From CAZELM01 sp964512995 (lineage in GTDB: Bacteria > CSSED10-310), in contig CAZELM010000075.1 in assembly GCA_964512995.1 (NCBI GenBank), positions 1 through 12,973 on the forward strand: 12,973 bases of DNA, written 5' to 3'. Numbering within the stretch: the stretch's first letter is position 1; the number at the start of each line of letters is the position of its first letter. Made by a program: the position numbers and the translations under genes. Below the pieces are notes generated by a model. That model ran no database searches. It saw nothing but the letters and a program-made list of their open reading frames with translations, and had not been told where the DNA came from. This document shows, piece by piece, positions 1-7,789 of this stretch.

Positions 1-215
1 ATCTTGTGACTGTGAGCGGTCATCTTGCGACTGTGAGCGGTCATCTTGTGACTGTAAGCGGTCATCTTGCAACTGTGAGCAGTCATCTTGTGACTGTGAG
101 CGGTCATCTTGCGACTGTAAGCGGTCATCTTGTGACTGCGAGCGGTCATCTTGTGACTGTGAGCGGTCATCTTGTGACTGTAAGCAGTCATCTTGTGACT
201 GTGAGCGGTCATCAT
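1..215. repeat. 21-bp tandem repeat array, about 10 copies, continuing past the left edge
   Basis: Ten consecutive 21-bp units start at 6, 27, 48, 69, 90, 111, 132, 153, 174 and 195; the first five bases are the end of another unit, so the array begins outside the window. Each unit opens with GTGACTGTGAGCGG and closes with TCATCTT; the last ends TCATCAT. Units differ only by transitions at a few positions (GTG/GCG/GCA, GTG/GTA/GCG, GGT/AGT). Each carries the dyad TGAC-N8-GTCA. Because 21 is a multiple of three, one plus-strand frame reads as a heptapeptide repeat (VTVSGHL-like) to a stop at 219-221, and a minus-strand frame is open too. Changes fall on synonymous and non-synonymous sites alike and no ribosome binding site is visible, so I read it as a non-coding minisatellite. 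The C-terminus of a repeat protein entering from the left is the alternative. Confidence 0.9.
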
Positions 216-326
216 TGGTGACGATCTGAAGAGCAGGGATAATGGAATGCGTTCGGTTGGTATATGACAGGATATGGATGAGGTTTGCATCATGGTGAGA
301 AAGTCGAACAACAGACTGTTTACATG

Positions 327-1823
327 TCATTTACCGGTGATCAGTTTTAAAAACAAGACAACGGCTTGCGGATCGAAATGAATGCCGGACATTTTAGTGA
401 TATATTCCAGAACAGATTCCTCCGGCCAGGCCTGTCGGTAGGGTCGATCGGAACCAAGTGCATCCCAGACATCCACGACCGTAAAGAGGCGGGAGGCCAA
501 GGGGATTTGTTCCTCTTTCAGTTTCCGGGGATAACCGCTGCCATCCCATTTTTCGTGATGACAATACGGAATATCCAACGCTGGATTCAGATATTCGATC
601 GGCGACAACAATTCATAAGCGTAATCGGGATGTTTTTGCATGATCAGGCATTCCTCCGGCGTCAATCGGTCGGCTTTCAGCAGAATCGCGTCAGGGATAC
701 CCATCTTCCCGATATCGTGAAGCAATGCGCCGTGCCGGATATGGACCTGTTCTTCTTCATTTATCCCAGCCATTTGGGCGAGTTTCAGGACCATTTCCGT
801 GACCCGCCGGGAATGACCCTCGGTTTCGTGATCGCGCAGATCAAGCGCTCGCGACCAGCCTTCGATCGTTGTATCATATGCCATTTTGAGATCGTGATTC
901 GCGATTTGCAGACTCTCGAATGATCTTCCGCCATCGATTGCCATCGCCGTATGGTTCGCCAGTGTTTCAAAAAATTCGATCCAGTCGGGTGAAGCAGTGA
1001 ACGGGGAACGCATAATTACATTCAGGACGCCGATCAGTATGCCTTTGGCGATCAAAGGCGTTGAATACATGGCTTTGGCATCTTCTTTGTCCAGAATGCT
1101 TTTCAAAGGATCATGCATGGCGGTTTCGATCAGATTTGGGATCGAGATTGTCCGGTGTTGTGAAATGATTTCCGCTTTGGATTTGTCTCCCATGCAGATC
1201 GGGAGATGCTCGATATCATGGCATCGATTTCCGATGGCCAGTGCGATTTCGAGCATGAATGTATTCGGATTGAAAAGCTCGATATGTGCGATGTCCGCTT
1301 CCAATCGGATTTTTGTCTCCTCCAGAATCGTCTTGAGAGCCATTCTGAAGTCTGTGTTGTTGAGAATGGCCACATCAATCGCACGGAGTGTTGCCAGCCG
1401 TTTCAACTGGACAGAAATGAGTTCTTCCGCCAATTTGTGTCCGGTAATGTCCAGCGACATGATGAACAGGCCATCCGGGACTGGCTGAATACTGAGATCG
1501 AACCATCCTCTGGAGCCATCCGGAAAAACAAATTCATTCAGCATCCTGGCGGAAGTGCGTTTTGCCATACACTGCCGGAGGAGGTGAAACATCGGAGTAT
1601 TATCGATTCCTGGATAAACGTCCATCATGCGTTTGCCAAGGAGTTCGTGTTTCATTTTCCCGGCCTGACGAGTTACCGCATCGTTCACATAGAGGTATCG
1701 CCATTCATGACTGATGATCTGGCAACCTTCGAGCATATGGTCGATGATGTCTCTGAAGTAATCCTGCTGATTTATGTGAGGGATCATTTCGGCTATTTGG
1801 CTCACAATCTTGTAATCGGACAT
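327..1823 (-). CDS. PAS-GAF-HD-GYP cyclic-di-GMP phosphodiesterase (response/sensor protein)
   Basis: 498 residues, soluble, with no signal peptide or membrane segment. In order: a PAS-like domain (about 20-130), a GAF-like domain (about 140-300) and a C-terminal HD-GYP domain (about 315-498). The HD-GYP hallmarks are complete: H337 in EGHSRR, H369-D370 in HDIGKMGIPD, H398, the signature HHEKWDGSGYP at 422-432 and DVWDAL at 451-456. The family hydrolyses cyclic di-GMP to pGpG or GMP using a metal centre built from these His and Asp residues. The PAS and GAF domains would sense an unknown cytoplasmic ligand. The ATG at 1823 has only a weak ribosome binding site (GGTGAG, about 12 bases upstream). 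The gene is transcribed away from the protease pair across a 305-bp gap, so shared regulation is possible but unproven. Domain assignment is secure; the signal sensed is unknown. Confidence 0.93.
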   Translation of the reverse strand: MSDYKIVSQIAEMIPHINQQDYFRDIIDHMLEGCQIISHEWRYLYVNDAVTRQAGKMKHELLGKRMMDVYPGIDNTPMFHLLRQCMAKRTSARMLNEFVFPDGSRGWFDLSIQPVPDGLFIMSLDITGHKLAEELISVQLKRLATLRAIDVAILNNTDFRMALKTILEETKIRLEADIAHIELFNPNTFMLEIALAIGNRCHDIEHLPICMGDKSKAEIISQHRTISIPNLIETAMHDPLKSILDKEDAKAMYSTPLIAKGILIGVLNVIMRSPFTASPDWIEFFETLANHTAMAIDGGRSFESLQIANHDLKMAYDTTIEGWSRALDLRDHETEGHSRRVTEMVLKLAQMAGINEEEQVHIRHGALLHDIGKMGIPDAILLKADRLTPEECLIMQKHPDYAYELLSPIEYLNPALDIPYCHHEKWDGSGYPRKLKEEQIPLASRLFTVVDVWDALGSDRPYRQAWPEESVLEYITKMSGIHFDPQAVVLFLKLITGK

Positions 1824-1859
1824 GCGGAAAAAGATCTCACCGGCATCATTACATAAACA

Positions 1860-1888
1860 ACAGTATCATCCAAAATGATAGCTGACAA
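1860..1888 (-). promoter_or_regulatory. Candidate promoter of the HD-GYP gene with internal dyad
   Basis: Read on the minus strand, TTGTCA (1883-1888) is followed after 17 bases by TACTGT (1860-1865). The -35 matches consensus at 5 of 6 positions, the -10 only weakly. Between them lies the inverted repeat TATCAT-N5-ATGATA (1864-1880), a possible operator. Transcription would begin about 30 bases before the ATG. Prediction only. Confidence 0.3.
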
Positions 1889-1988
1889 GAAAACATTACT
1901 TTTTGTGAGGATTGGAGTGACAGGAACCGTTGCTTGCCAAATGAAGCAGTTCCCCAATAACGGATTTTTTCTCAAAGCAATTATTAAT

Positions 1989-2017
1989 TTGATCGGAGTC
2001 AGCCGGAAGGGTATTTA
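1989..2017 (+). promoter_or_regulatory. Candidate promoter of the protease pair
   Basis: TTGATC (1989-1994), a 17-base spacer and TATTTA (2012-2017) give a modest sigma70-like match with a leader of about 100 bases before the ATG at 2129. It is the best candidate I see in the gap, but both boxes deviate from consensus. Confidence 0.25.
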
Positions 2018-2112
2018 TTTTGCAGTACATAAAAACATGAATGTGTCACGTTGGGAGTCATTAAACGGATTCTCTCACATTCACTATCCTGAACTGTGGA
2101 TTCTTTACATTC

Positions 2113-2120
2113 GAGGCGAG
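2113..2120 (+). promoter_or_regulatory. Ribosome binding site fixing the C25 gene start
   Basis: GAGGCGAG lies 8 bases before the ATG at 2129. That ATG is followed directly by a signal peptide (MIRKTFLQ...), whereas the in-frame ATG at 2096 would add 11 charged residues in front of it. I therefore place the start at 2129. Confidence 0.65.
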
Positions 2121-2128
2121 GGCGAACC

Positions 2129-4843
2129 ATGATTCGGAAAACATTTCTCCAAGTTTTCAACGTAATTGCTTTCATTATCTGTATGATATCTGCCGGCTAT
2201 GATGCCATGGCTTCCGATGTGGAAATGGCAAAGAGCCGAAATTCCCAGGAAGATGGCTTCATCGTCACTGCTCGGGATAATCGTCTGGATGAACGGATCG
2301 TGATCAACATCTGTGTTCCATCCGTGACGATTTCAGAAAAACATGTCGATGGAAGTCACTATTCCATTATTTCAATCGCAGAATCGGGAGATACGGGAAC
2401 ACCCGGTGAACCGCTTCTGCCGATGATCGGTCATCTATATCACATCTCCGATCGGTTATGCCCGGAGGTCAGTGTCCGAGTCATTCGATCCCATATTGAG
2501 AAACTGCCATATCCTGTTATTCCATCTCAGGAGGATATGGAAATTGTTGATATCCAATCGATCGATTCGGTGTCCCTCACTCGGTATCATGATACAGAAT
2601 GGTATCCCAGAAGCTATTTTCATGCGGACGCGCCGGTGATCCTGCGTGATGTCCGGCTTCTTCCCGTAGCGTATTATCCCGTCCGATATCACGCGAAGAC
2701 TCAGACAATCGAGATCATCGATGAAGCGGAACTGATCATTCAGATGGTTGATGCGCCTTCGGATAACATCCTGGAGGATCGGGGACCTTATTCGCCATCC
2801 TGGGAACAGCTCTATCACGCGTTGATCCCTAATTATCAATCACCGTGGACAGATGACCGGGATCGGAATGTCGCCGAACATTACCTTCTGATTATGCCGG
2901 ATATGTTTGAATCACGGTGTCAAGGATTCATTGCATGGAAAGAGCAGCAGGGGTTTGTCGTTGATGTGCTGCGGTTATCGGACATCAGCTCGAATCCCAC
3001 AGCAGTGGATATCAAGAATGCGATTTTGGCACGTTACAACTCAGAATCAAAACCTGTGTACTCTTCCATTTTCGGAAGTACAAACAATTTTCCGATTCAT
3101 ACCTCCCATGACTCCTACATGTATGGCGATTTTGATGACGACCTGTATTATTCCCAAATGGCAGGTAATGATCTGCTCCCGGATATTTTCCTGTCCCGAT
3201 ACCCGGTTGTGAACGTCACAGAGCTTTCGACCATGCTGAATCGCATCATGAACTATGAGATCCAGCCGAATCTGGTCGATCCGAACTACTATAAAACTGC
3301 TTTGATGGCCTGCTCCGGATTGTATGAAAGTCAGCAGACAACAAAAGAACAGACGGCTGCCCGACTGGATACGAATCTGAATTACGATACCATTCATACC
3401 ATGTATCAATGGTCCTCTGGCTCCATTGCTCAAATACAGAACTGGGTTGCGCAGGGCGTTTCGATCATCAATTACCGCGGAGAAGGCTGGCAGGATGGAT
3501 GGCATCCTGGCCATTCCTACAGTTTTGACTACTCATCGGTTTACTCCATCCGGAACAGCAATAAATATCCGGTGATTACATCCATCGGATGCGGCGTGGC
3601 GATGTTTGATGGATATACCGAATGTTTCGGTCATGCCTGGGTGACACTGGGTGAACCCGACAATCCGAGAGGGGCGGTCGCATTTATGGGGCCTACATGG
3701 AACACGCGGACAACGATAAACAACTGGATCGATCGCGGGATTTATCGGGGATTCTGTTATCACGATCTCACCCGAAGCGCTCCCGCGTTTGTTTATGGAA
3801 AAATTTATGCATATACGCATTTCCTCGGTACCCCGTATATGACCAACGATATCCCCACTCATATGCGGGAATATATTCTGTTTGGAAATCCGGATTTATG
3901 GTGGCGAACGGATATCCCAAGAAGAGCGGAAGTATATAATGCCTGGTGTCCGGGTTCTGGTGGTGAGGGAATTGTCGTTATCGATGACAGTGGCAACAAA
4001 GTGGCCAATGCGCAGGTCAGTTTCATCAAAGACAACGAGCGGCGCGTGTATATTACGGATGGTGGCGGAGGCAGCCGGGTTTATATGGATGATCTGACCA
4101 CATCGGTTCCATGCACACTCACCGGATGGAACCTCTTGCCGGTTCTCACAGAATATCAGCTCCCATCAGAGGGTGACGATGGCGATCTGGTCATTACCGA
4201 AGTCAAACCGGATATTGTGACAACGGGAACAGCCGGAGATAAAGTGGAGATCGCGAATCTTGAGTTGGAAATACCCGTCAATCTGAAAGGATGGACAATC
4301 GGTGATCTGGATGGATACGATCAGGCATTCGTGAATCAGGATGCCATATTGGGACCTCAGAAAGTGGCAGTGATCGAGTTCGTCGGTTATTTTGGCACCG
4401 AATCAGTGGAGGAAATGTCATACGGGCTTTTGATTAAATCCCGAGCTGTTCTTGGATTGTCTTCCGAAGAAGATACCGTTGTGTTGCGAAATACCCGTGG
4501 AAGAATCCGTGATGCGATCTGTTATCATAACGGATCCGGTATCGGATCTACCTCCGAAGCAGATGATATGACCAAATTGACCCAACCGACATCCCCATTG
4601 CCGATGGGATTCCGCGGCTGGTGGTCTGGTCCGGATGATGTGACTCGTGAGCAATACGAAGCGTATGCGATTGACTGGTCGCCATTTGCCGGTAACGGCG
4701 GATTAGGTTCCATTCAGCGTATTTCCATCCCGGGTCCTGGCATCTATGATTCTGCGGAAAACTTCAGTGTCAACGCGATGGAGAACTTTGGATATTATCA
4801 GTTCGAATCAGCGAATGTATTACTTACCGAGCGAAAAAATTAA
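2129..4843 (+). CDS. Secreted gingipain-like (peptidase family C25) protein with lamin-tail domain
   Basis: 904 residues from the ATG at 2129. A Sec signal peptide is followed by a likely cleavage site after AMA (28). Residues about 60-215 resemble the C25 propeptide (TPGEPLLPMIG...). Residues about 248-600 look like the C25 catalytic region, beginning HYLLIMPDMF and ending LFGNPDLWW. The nucleophile candidate is C488 in SIGCGVAMFDG. The usual GHG catalytic-histidine motif is replaced by RGEG (450-453); H459 in DGWH is the nearest substitute. After a linker, a lamin-tail domain starts near 685 (GDLVITEVKP, LKGWTIGDLDG). The family comprises exported cysteine proteases best known from Porphyromonas; I see no obvious type IX sorting domain at the C-terminus. 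The S8 protease gene follows after 91 bp in the same direction, so an operon is likely. The fold is fairly secure; catalytic activity is not. Confidence 0.85.
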   Translation: MIRKTFLQVFNVIAFIICMISAGYDAMASDVEMAKSRNSQEDGFIVTARDNRLDERIVINICVPSVTISEKHVDGSHYSIISIAESGDTGTPGEPLLPMIGHLYHISDRLCPEVSVRVIRSHIEKLPYPVIPSQEDMEIVDIQSIDSVSLTRYHDTEWYPRSYFHADAPVILRDVRLLPVAYYPVRYHAKTQTIEIIDEAELIIQMVDAPSDNILEDRGPYSPSWEQLYHALIPNYQSPWTDDRDRNVAEHYLLIMPDMFESRCQGFIAWKEQQGFVVDVLRLSDISSNPTAVDIKNAILARYNSESKPVYSSIFGSTNNFPIHTSHDSYMYGDFDDDLYYSQMAGNDLLPDIFLSRYPVVNVTELSTMLNRIMNYEIQPNLVDPNYYKTALMACSGLYESQQTTKEQTAARLDTNLNYDTIHTMYQWSSGSIAQIQNWVAQGVSIINYRGEGWQDGWHPGHSYSFDYSSVYSIRNSNKYPVITSIGCGVAMFDGYTECFGHAWVTLGEPDNPRGAVAFMGPTWNTRTTINNWIDRGIYRGFCYHDLTRSAPAFVYGKIYAYTHFLGTPYMTNDIPTHMREYILFGNPDLWWRTDIPRRAEVYNAWCPGSGGEGIVVIDDSGNKVANAQVSFIKDNERRVYITDGGGGSRVYMDDLTTSVPCTLTGWNLLPVLTEYQLPSEGDDGDLVITEVKPDIVTTGTAGDKVEIANLELEIPVNLKGWTIGDLDGYDQAFVNQDAILGPQKVAVIEFVGYFGTESVEEMSYGLLIKSRAVLGLSSEEDTVVLRNTRGRIRDAICYHNGSGIGSTSEADDMTKLTQPTSPLPMGFRGWWSGPDDVTREQYEAYAIDWSPFAGNGGLGSIQRISIPGPGIYDSAENFSVNAMENFGYYQFESANVLLTERKN

Positions 4844-4918
4844 GCTGATGCAGATTTTTGGAGAGCCTGTTTCCACGTTCATACAATAAGCGCTCCCGTG
4901 AATCGAAATGGATTTTTC

Positions 4919-4927
4919 GGAGAAAGG
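4919..4927 (+). promoter_or_regulatory. Ribosome binding site fixing the S8 protease start
   Basis: GGAGAAAGG ends 7 bases before the ATG at 4935, which opens directly on a signal peptide (MKRVCFTMLM). The upstream in-frame ATG at 4908 would place this site inside the coding region, so 4935 is preferred. Confidence 0.75.
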
Positions 4928-4934
4928 TAACATC

Positions 4935-7703
4935 ATGAAAAGAGTATGTTTCACCATGTTGATGACGTTTATTCTGACGATGGGTGTACCCAGCAACGCC
5001 GGTACGTTGATTCCCCGAACCACTTTTGAGAAATCGAAAGTGATGTCCATCAAATCCACTGAACGGTGGGATTTTCTTGTCGTCAAGTTTGTTGAGGGGA
5101 GCGATATCCGGTTTCGGGATGGCATGTTCGTTTCAAAAGCCGCGGTTGATCTGACTCCGCTTCATGATGTGTTGTCGGCTTATCCTGAAACAAAAATCGC
5201 CCGTTTATTCCACCGGTCGGAGTCGGATTATGAATTGGAAAAAGTTTCGGGTGAAGCCGTTACCGGCCGGGAATTGGCGGATCTGAACCTTTATTATGCA
5301 ATTCAGCCTCGATCTGTCGAGCAATCTCTGGAGCTTCTGAATCACCTGAATGCATTAAAACTCGTAGAATGCATTTATCCTGAACCGATTCCCAGAATTG
5401 CCTCCGGACCGCTTCCGGATATTTTTCCGGTCCCCGATTATGTCGACAGTCAGGATTACCTGGAATCATCACCCGTCGGTGTGGATGCGTACGCATCATG
5501 GACACAGCCGGGCGGAAGAGGCGAGAACGTTCAGATGATCGATGTGGAATTGGGTTGGAACTGGTCGCACGTCGATATCCCTGAACCTTTTTATATTGGT
5601 GGAACACCGGATCCAACGGATACGGATCATGGTACCGCTGTTATGGGGGAAATAGCAGGGATTGAAAACAGTTTTGGTATCACGGGCATATCCCCGGCTG
5701 TTTCGGTGGGTGGTGTGGCCATCGATGTGAGTGCCTGGCCGGAAAATGTTGCGGCATGGTTTGACATGGCATCCGATGCGCTCGAACCCGGTGATGTCTG
5801 GCTGATCGAATTACACGGTCCGGGACCCGATGGGAATTATGTGCCGATGGAATGGTGGCAGGCCAATTATGATGCCATCGCCAACTCCACGGCGCAGGGA
5901 AGAATCTGTGTGGAAGCAGGTGGCAATGGCTCCGCCAATCTGGATTCTCCCATCTATCAGGGGAAATTCGACCGGAACATCCGGGATTCGCTCGCGATTA
6001 TGGTCGGCGCAGGAACTCCCTATAACATGCAGCCGGAATGGTTTACAAATTATGGGAGCCGGGTTGATGTGAATGGATGGGGTTCCGAAATCGTGACAAC
6101 CGGTTACGGAGATCTGTACAGCTCCGAAGGCCTGAACAGCCTGTATACCGCTCAGTTCGGCGGGACATCGGGAGCATCGCCCATGGTCGTTGGTGTATGC
6201 TGCAATGCGCAGTCGATTTATAAGGAATTGACTGGCGGATACCATGTGCTTGACCCGGTATCCCTTCGCACCGCACTTGTGGAAACCGGTGCCCCTCAGC
6301 CACAACCGGTGACACAGCATATCGGACCCAGACCCAATTTCCGTGCCCTGCTTGATCACCCGATCTTTGATGTCAGTGGTGTGTTTTTCGATCAATCGGA
6401 ATTTAATTGTTCCGACACGGTCCATCTGACCGTAAATGATGATATGGCAGGAACCCAGACGATTCCGGTTACCGTCATATCGACAACCGATTCGGTTGGT
6501 GAAACCGTCATAATGAATCAGATAAATCCAGGATGGTATGAAGGAACGTTTCAGACCAGCTCAGACCCGCCGATTGCGGGTGATGGAATCATTGCGGTTC
6601 AATCAGATGACACGCTCCAGGTATTTTATGCTCCCCTGAGCAGCACTGATGAAGCACGGATCGATTGTGTCGGTCCCGTCATTCAGAATGTGACCGTTTC
6701 GGAGATCTCCGATTCATATGTCCGGATTTCCTGGCAAACCGATGAAGAAACGATTGGTACAGTCTACTACGGCATGTCCCAGCCCGATCAGCCCAGTGCA
6801 TCGTCGGATTATGGTACCGATCAGACCGTGCTGATCGAGAATCTTCTGGATTGCTCCCACTATTATTTTACGATCGAAAGCAGCGACGTCGCTGGAAATA
6901 TAACGGTTGATGATCATGGCGGTAATTTCTACTCGTTTGTTACACGTCAACGGGTTCTGGCTCTGGATGCAACGATGGAAACCAATCCCGGCTGGTCGGT
7001 GCAAGGCGAGTGGGCATGGGGAATCCCGACCGGGCAAGGTGGTGAGTATGGCGAGCCGGATCCAGCGTCCGGTTACACTGGTACTCATGTCTATGGATAC
7101 AACCTCGCGGGAGATTATGCGAACAATATGAGTTCAACCATGTACCTGACCACACCGGCGATCGATTGTTCCGAACTGTCCCAGGTGGGATTTCAGTTCT
7201 GGGGTTGGCTGGGAGTGGAAATGGTCCAGTATGATCATGCTCGTATCGAGATCAGCAATAACGATGGCGGAACCTGGTCCACGATCTGGACAAACTCCGG
7301 TACATTGAACGGCGGAATCTGGGAGCTATGGTCATTTGACATCTCCAGTGTCGCGAGTGGATATTCCAATGTGAAAATACGCTGGGGGATGGGTCCGACG
7401 GACAGTTCCTGGCGGTACTGCGGGTGGAATATCGATGATGTGCAGGTGTTTGCGATGATGGATTGTCAACCCACACCCACTCCCACGCCCGCTTGCATGC
7501 ATACCGGAGATGTGAACATGAATGGGCAGGTTACTTCCGGTGATGCCCAACTCGCATTTTCGATTGTCCTGGGAGTTATGACACCCACAGAATCCGAACG
7601 ATGCGCTGCGGATTGTGATGGCAATCAGGCGGTCTCCGCCGGAGATGCTCAGCGGATATTCGGACAGGTGCTGGGCATCGGGTCCTGTGTCGATCCGATC
7701 TGA
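4935..7703 (+). CDS. Secreted subtilisin-like (S8) serine protease with FN3, jelly-roll and dockerin-like domains
   Basis: 922 residues. The signal peptide probably ends after A22 (SNA), and a pro-region runs to about 190. The S8 catalytic domain has its full set: D203 (MIDVE), H232 (DHGTAVMG), oxyanion N331 (GGNGS) and S412 (GGTSGASP). Then come a beta-sandwich region (about 480-578), a fibronectin type III-like domain (about 580-668), a jelly-roll, MAM-like domain (about 672-845), a PTPTPTP linker, and a C-terminal duplicated calcium-loop module from 858 (GDVNMNGQVTSGDAQ and DCDGNQAVSAGDAQ) resembling a type I dockerin. The enzyme should cut proteins outside the cell, the outer domains binding substrate or surface and the dockerin-like part docking it to a partner. 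It lies 91 bp behind the C25 gene with no convincing terminator between them, so co-transcription is likely. S8 identity is secure; dockerin function is inferred. Confidence 0.94.
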   Translation: MKRVCFTMLMTFILTMGVPSNAGTLIPRTTFEKSKVMSIKSTERWDFLVVKFVEGSDIRFRDGMFVSKAAVDLTPLHDVLSAYPETKIARLFHRSESDYELEKVSGEAVTGRELADLNLYYAIQPRSVEQSLELLNHLNALKLVECIYPEPIPRIASGPLPDIFPVPDYVDSQDYLESSPVGVDAYASWTQPGGRGENVQMIDVELGWNWSHVDIPEPFYIGGTPDPTDTDHGTAVMGEIAGIENSFGITGISPAVSVGGVAIDVSAWPENVAAWFDMASDALEPGDVWLIELHGPGPDGNYVPMEWWQANYDAIANSTAQGRICVEAGGNGSANLDSPIYQGKFDRNIRDSLAIMVGAGTPYNMQPEWFTNYGSRVDVNGWGSEIVTTGYGDLYSSEGLNSLYTAQFGGTSGASPMVVGVCCNAQSIYKELTGGYHVLDPVSLRTALVETGAPQPQPVTQHIGPRPNFRALLDHPIFDVSGVFFDQSEFNCSDTVHLTVNDDMAGTQTIPVTVISTTDSVGETVIMNQINPGWYEGTFQTSSDPPIAGDGIIAVQSDDTLQVFYAPLSSTDEARIDCVGPVIQNVTVSEISDSYVRISWQTDEETIGTVYYGMSQPDQPSASSDYGTDQTVLIENLLDCSHYYFTIESSDVAGNITVDDHGGNFYSFVTRQRVLALDATMETNPGWSVQGEWAWGIPTGQGGEYGEPDPASGYTGTHVYGYNLAGDYANNMSSTMYLTTPAIDCSELSQVGFQFWGWLGVEMVQYDHARIEISNNDGGTWSTIWTNSGTLNGGIWELWSFDISSVASGYSNVKIRWGMGPTDSSWRYCGWNIDDVQVFAMMDCQPTPTPTPACMHTGDVNMNGQVTSGDAQLAFSIVLGVMTPTESERCAADCDGNQAVSAGDAQRIFGQVLGIGSCVDPI

Positions 7704-7742
7704 TTATTGAATTTTGGCATCGACATCAGTGAGTAAGCCATG

Positions 7743-7789
7743 TTCTGATCTCGTTGGAGATGGTGCTCGCGATCAGATCAGGGGTTTTT
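7743..7789 (+). terminator. Possible terminator of the protease pair
   Basis: CTGATCT (7745-7751) pairs perfectly with AGATCAG (7775-7781), extendable outward by two G-U pairs (7743-7744 with 7782-7783). One base later comes a run of five T (7785-7789). The 23-base loop is long and the stem only partly GC-rich. It overlaps the 3' end of the converging synthetase gene. Weak prediction. Confidence 0.3.

Larger units (their letters stand above)
1824..2128. other. Divergent intergenic region between HD-GYP gene and C25 protease gene
   Basis: This 305-bp AT-richer gap separates two divergent genes. It holds a possible minus-strand promoter with an internal inverted repeat (1860-1888) and a possible plus-strand promoter (1989-2017). 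An open frame starting at 1875 overlaps the protease start, has no recognisable ribosome binding site and resembles no protein I know, so I do not call it a gene. Confidence 0.6.

Noticed and set aside
6..221. Heptapeptide-repeat protein gene
   Set aside because: The frame starts with GTG inside the repeat, has no ribosome binding site, and its variants mix silent and amino-acid-changing sites. Both strands are open simply because the unit is 21 bp. A gene entering from the left cannot be fully excluded.
216..326. Terminator or small gene between the 21-bp array and the HD-GYP gene
   Set aside because: The only inverted repeat seen (AACAG-A-CTGTT near 308-320) has a one-base loop and no T-run; no credible frame is present.
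327..1856. Plus-strand frames of 163-216 codons across the HD-GYP gene
   Set aside because: They are antisense to a gene with complete HD-GYP motifs and show no domain features.
1875..2132. 85-codon frame in the divergent gap
   Set aside because: No ribosome binding site, no recognisable protein, and it overlaps the protease start; the predicted plus-strand promoter lies within it.
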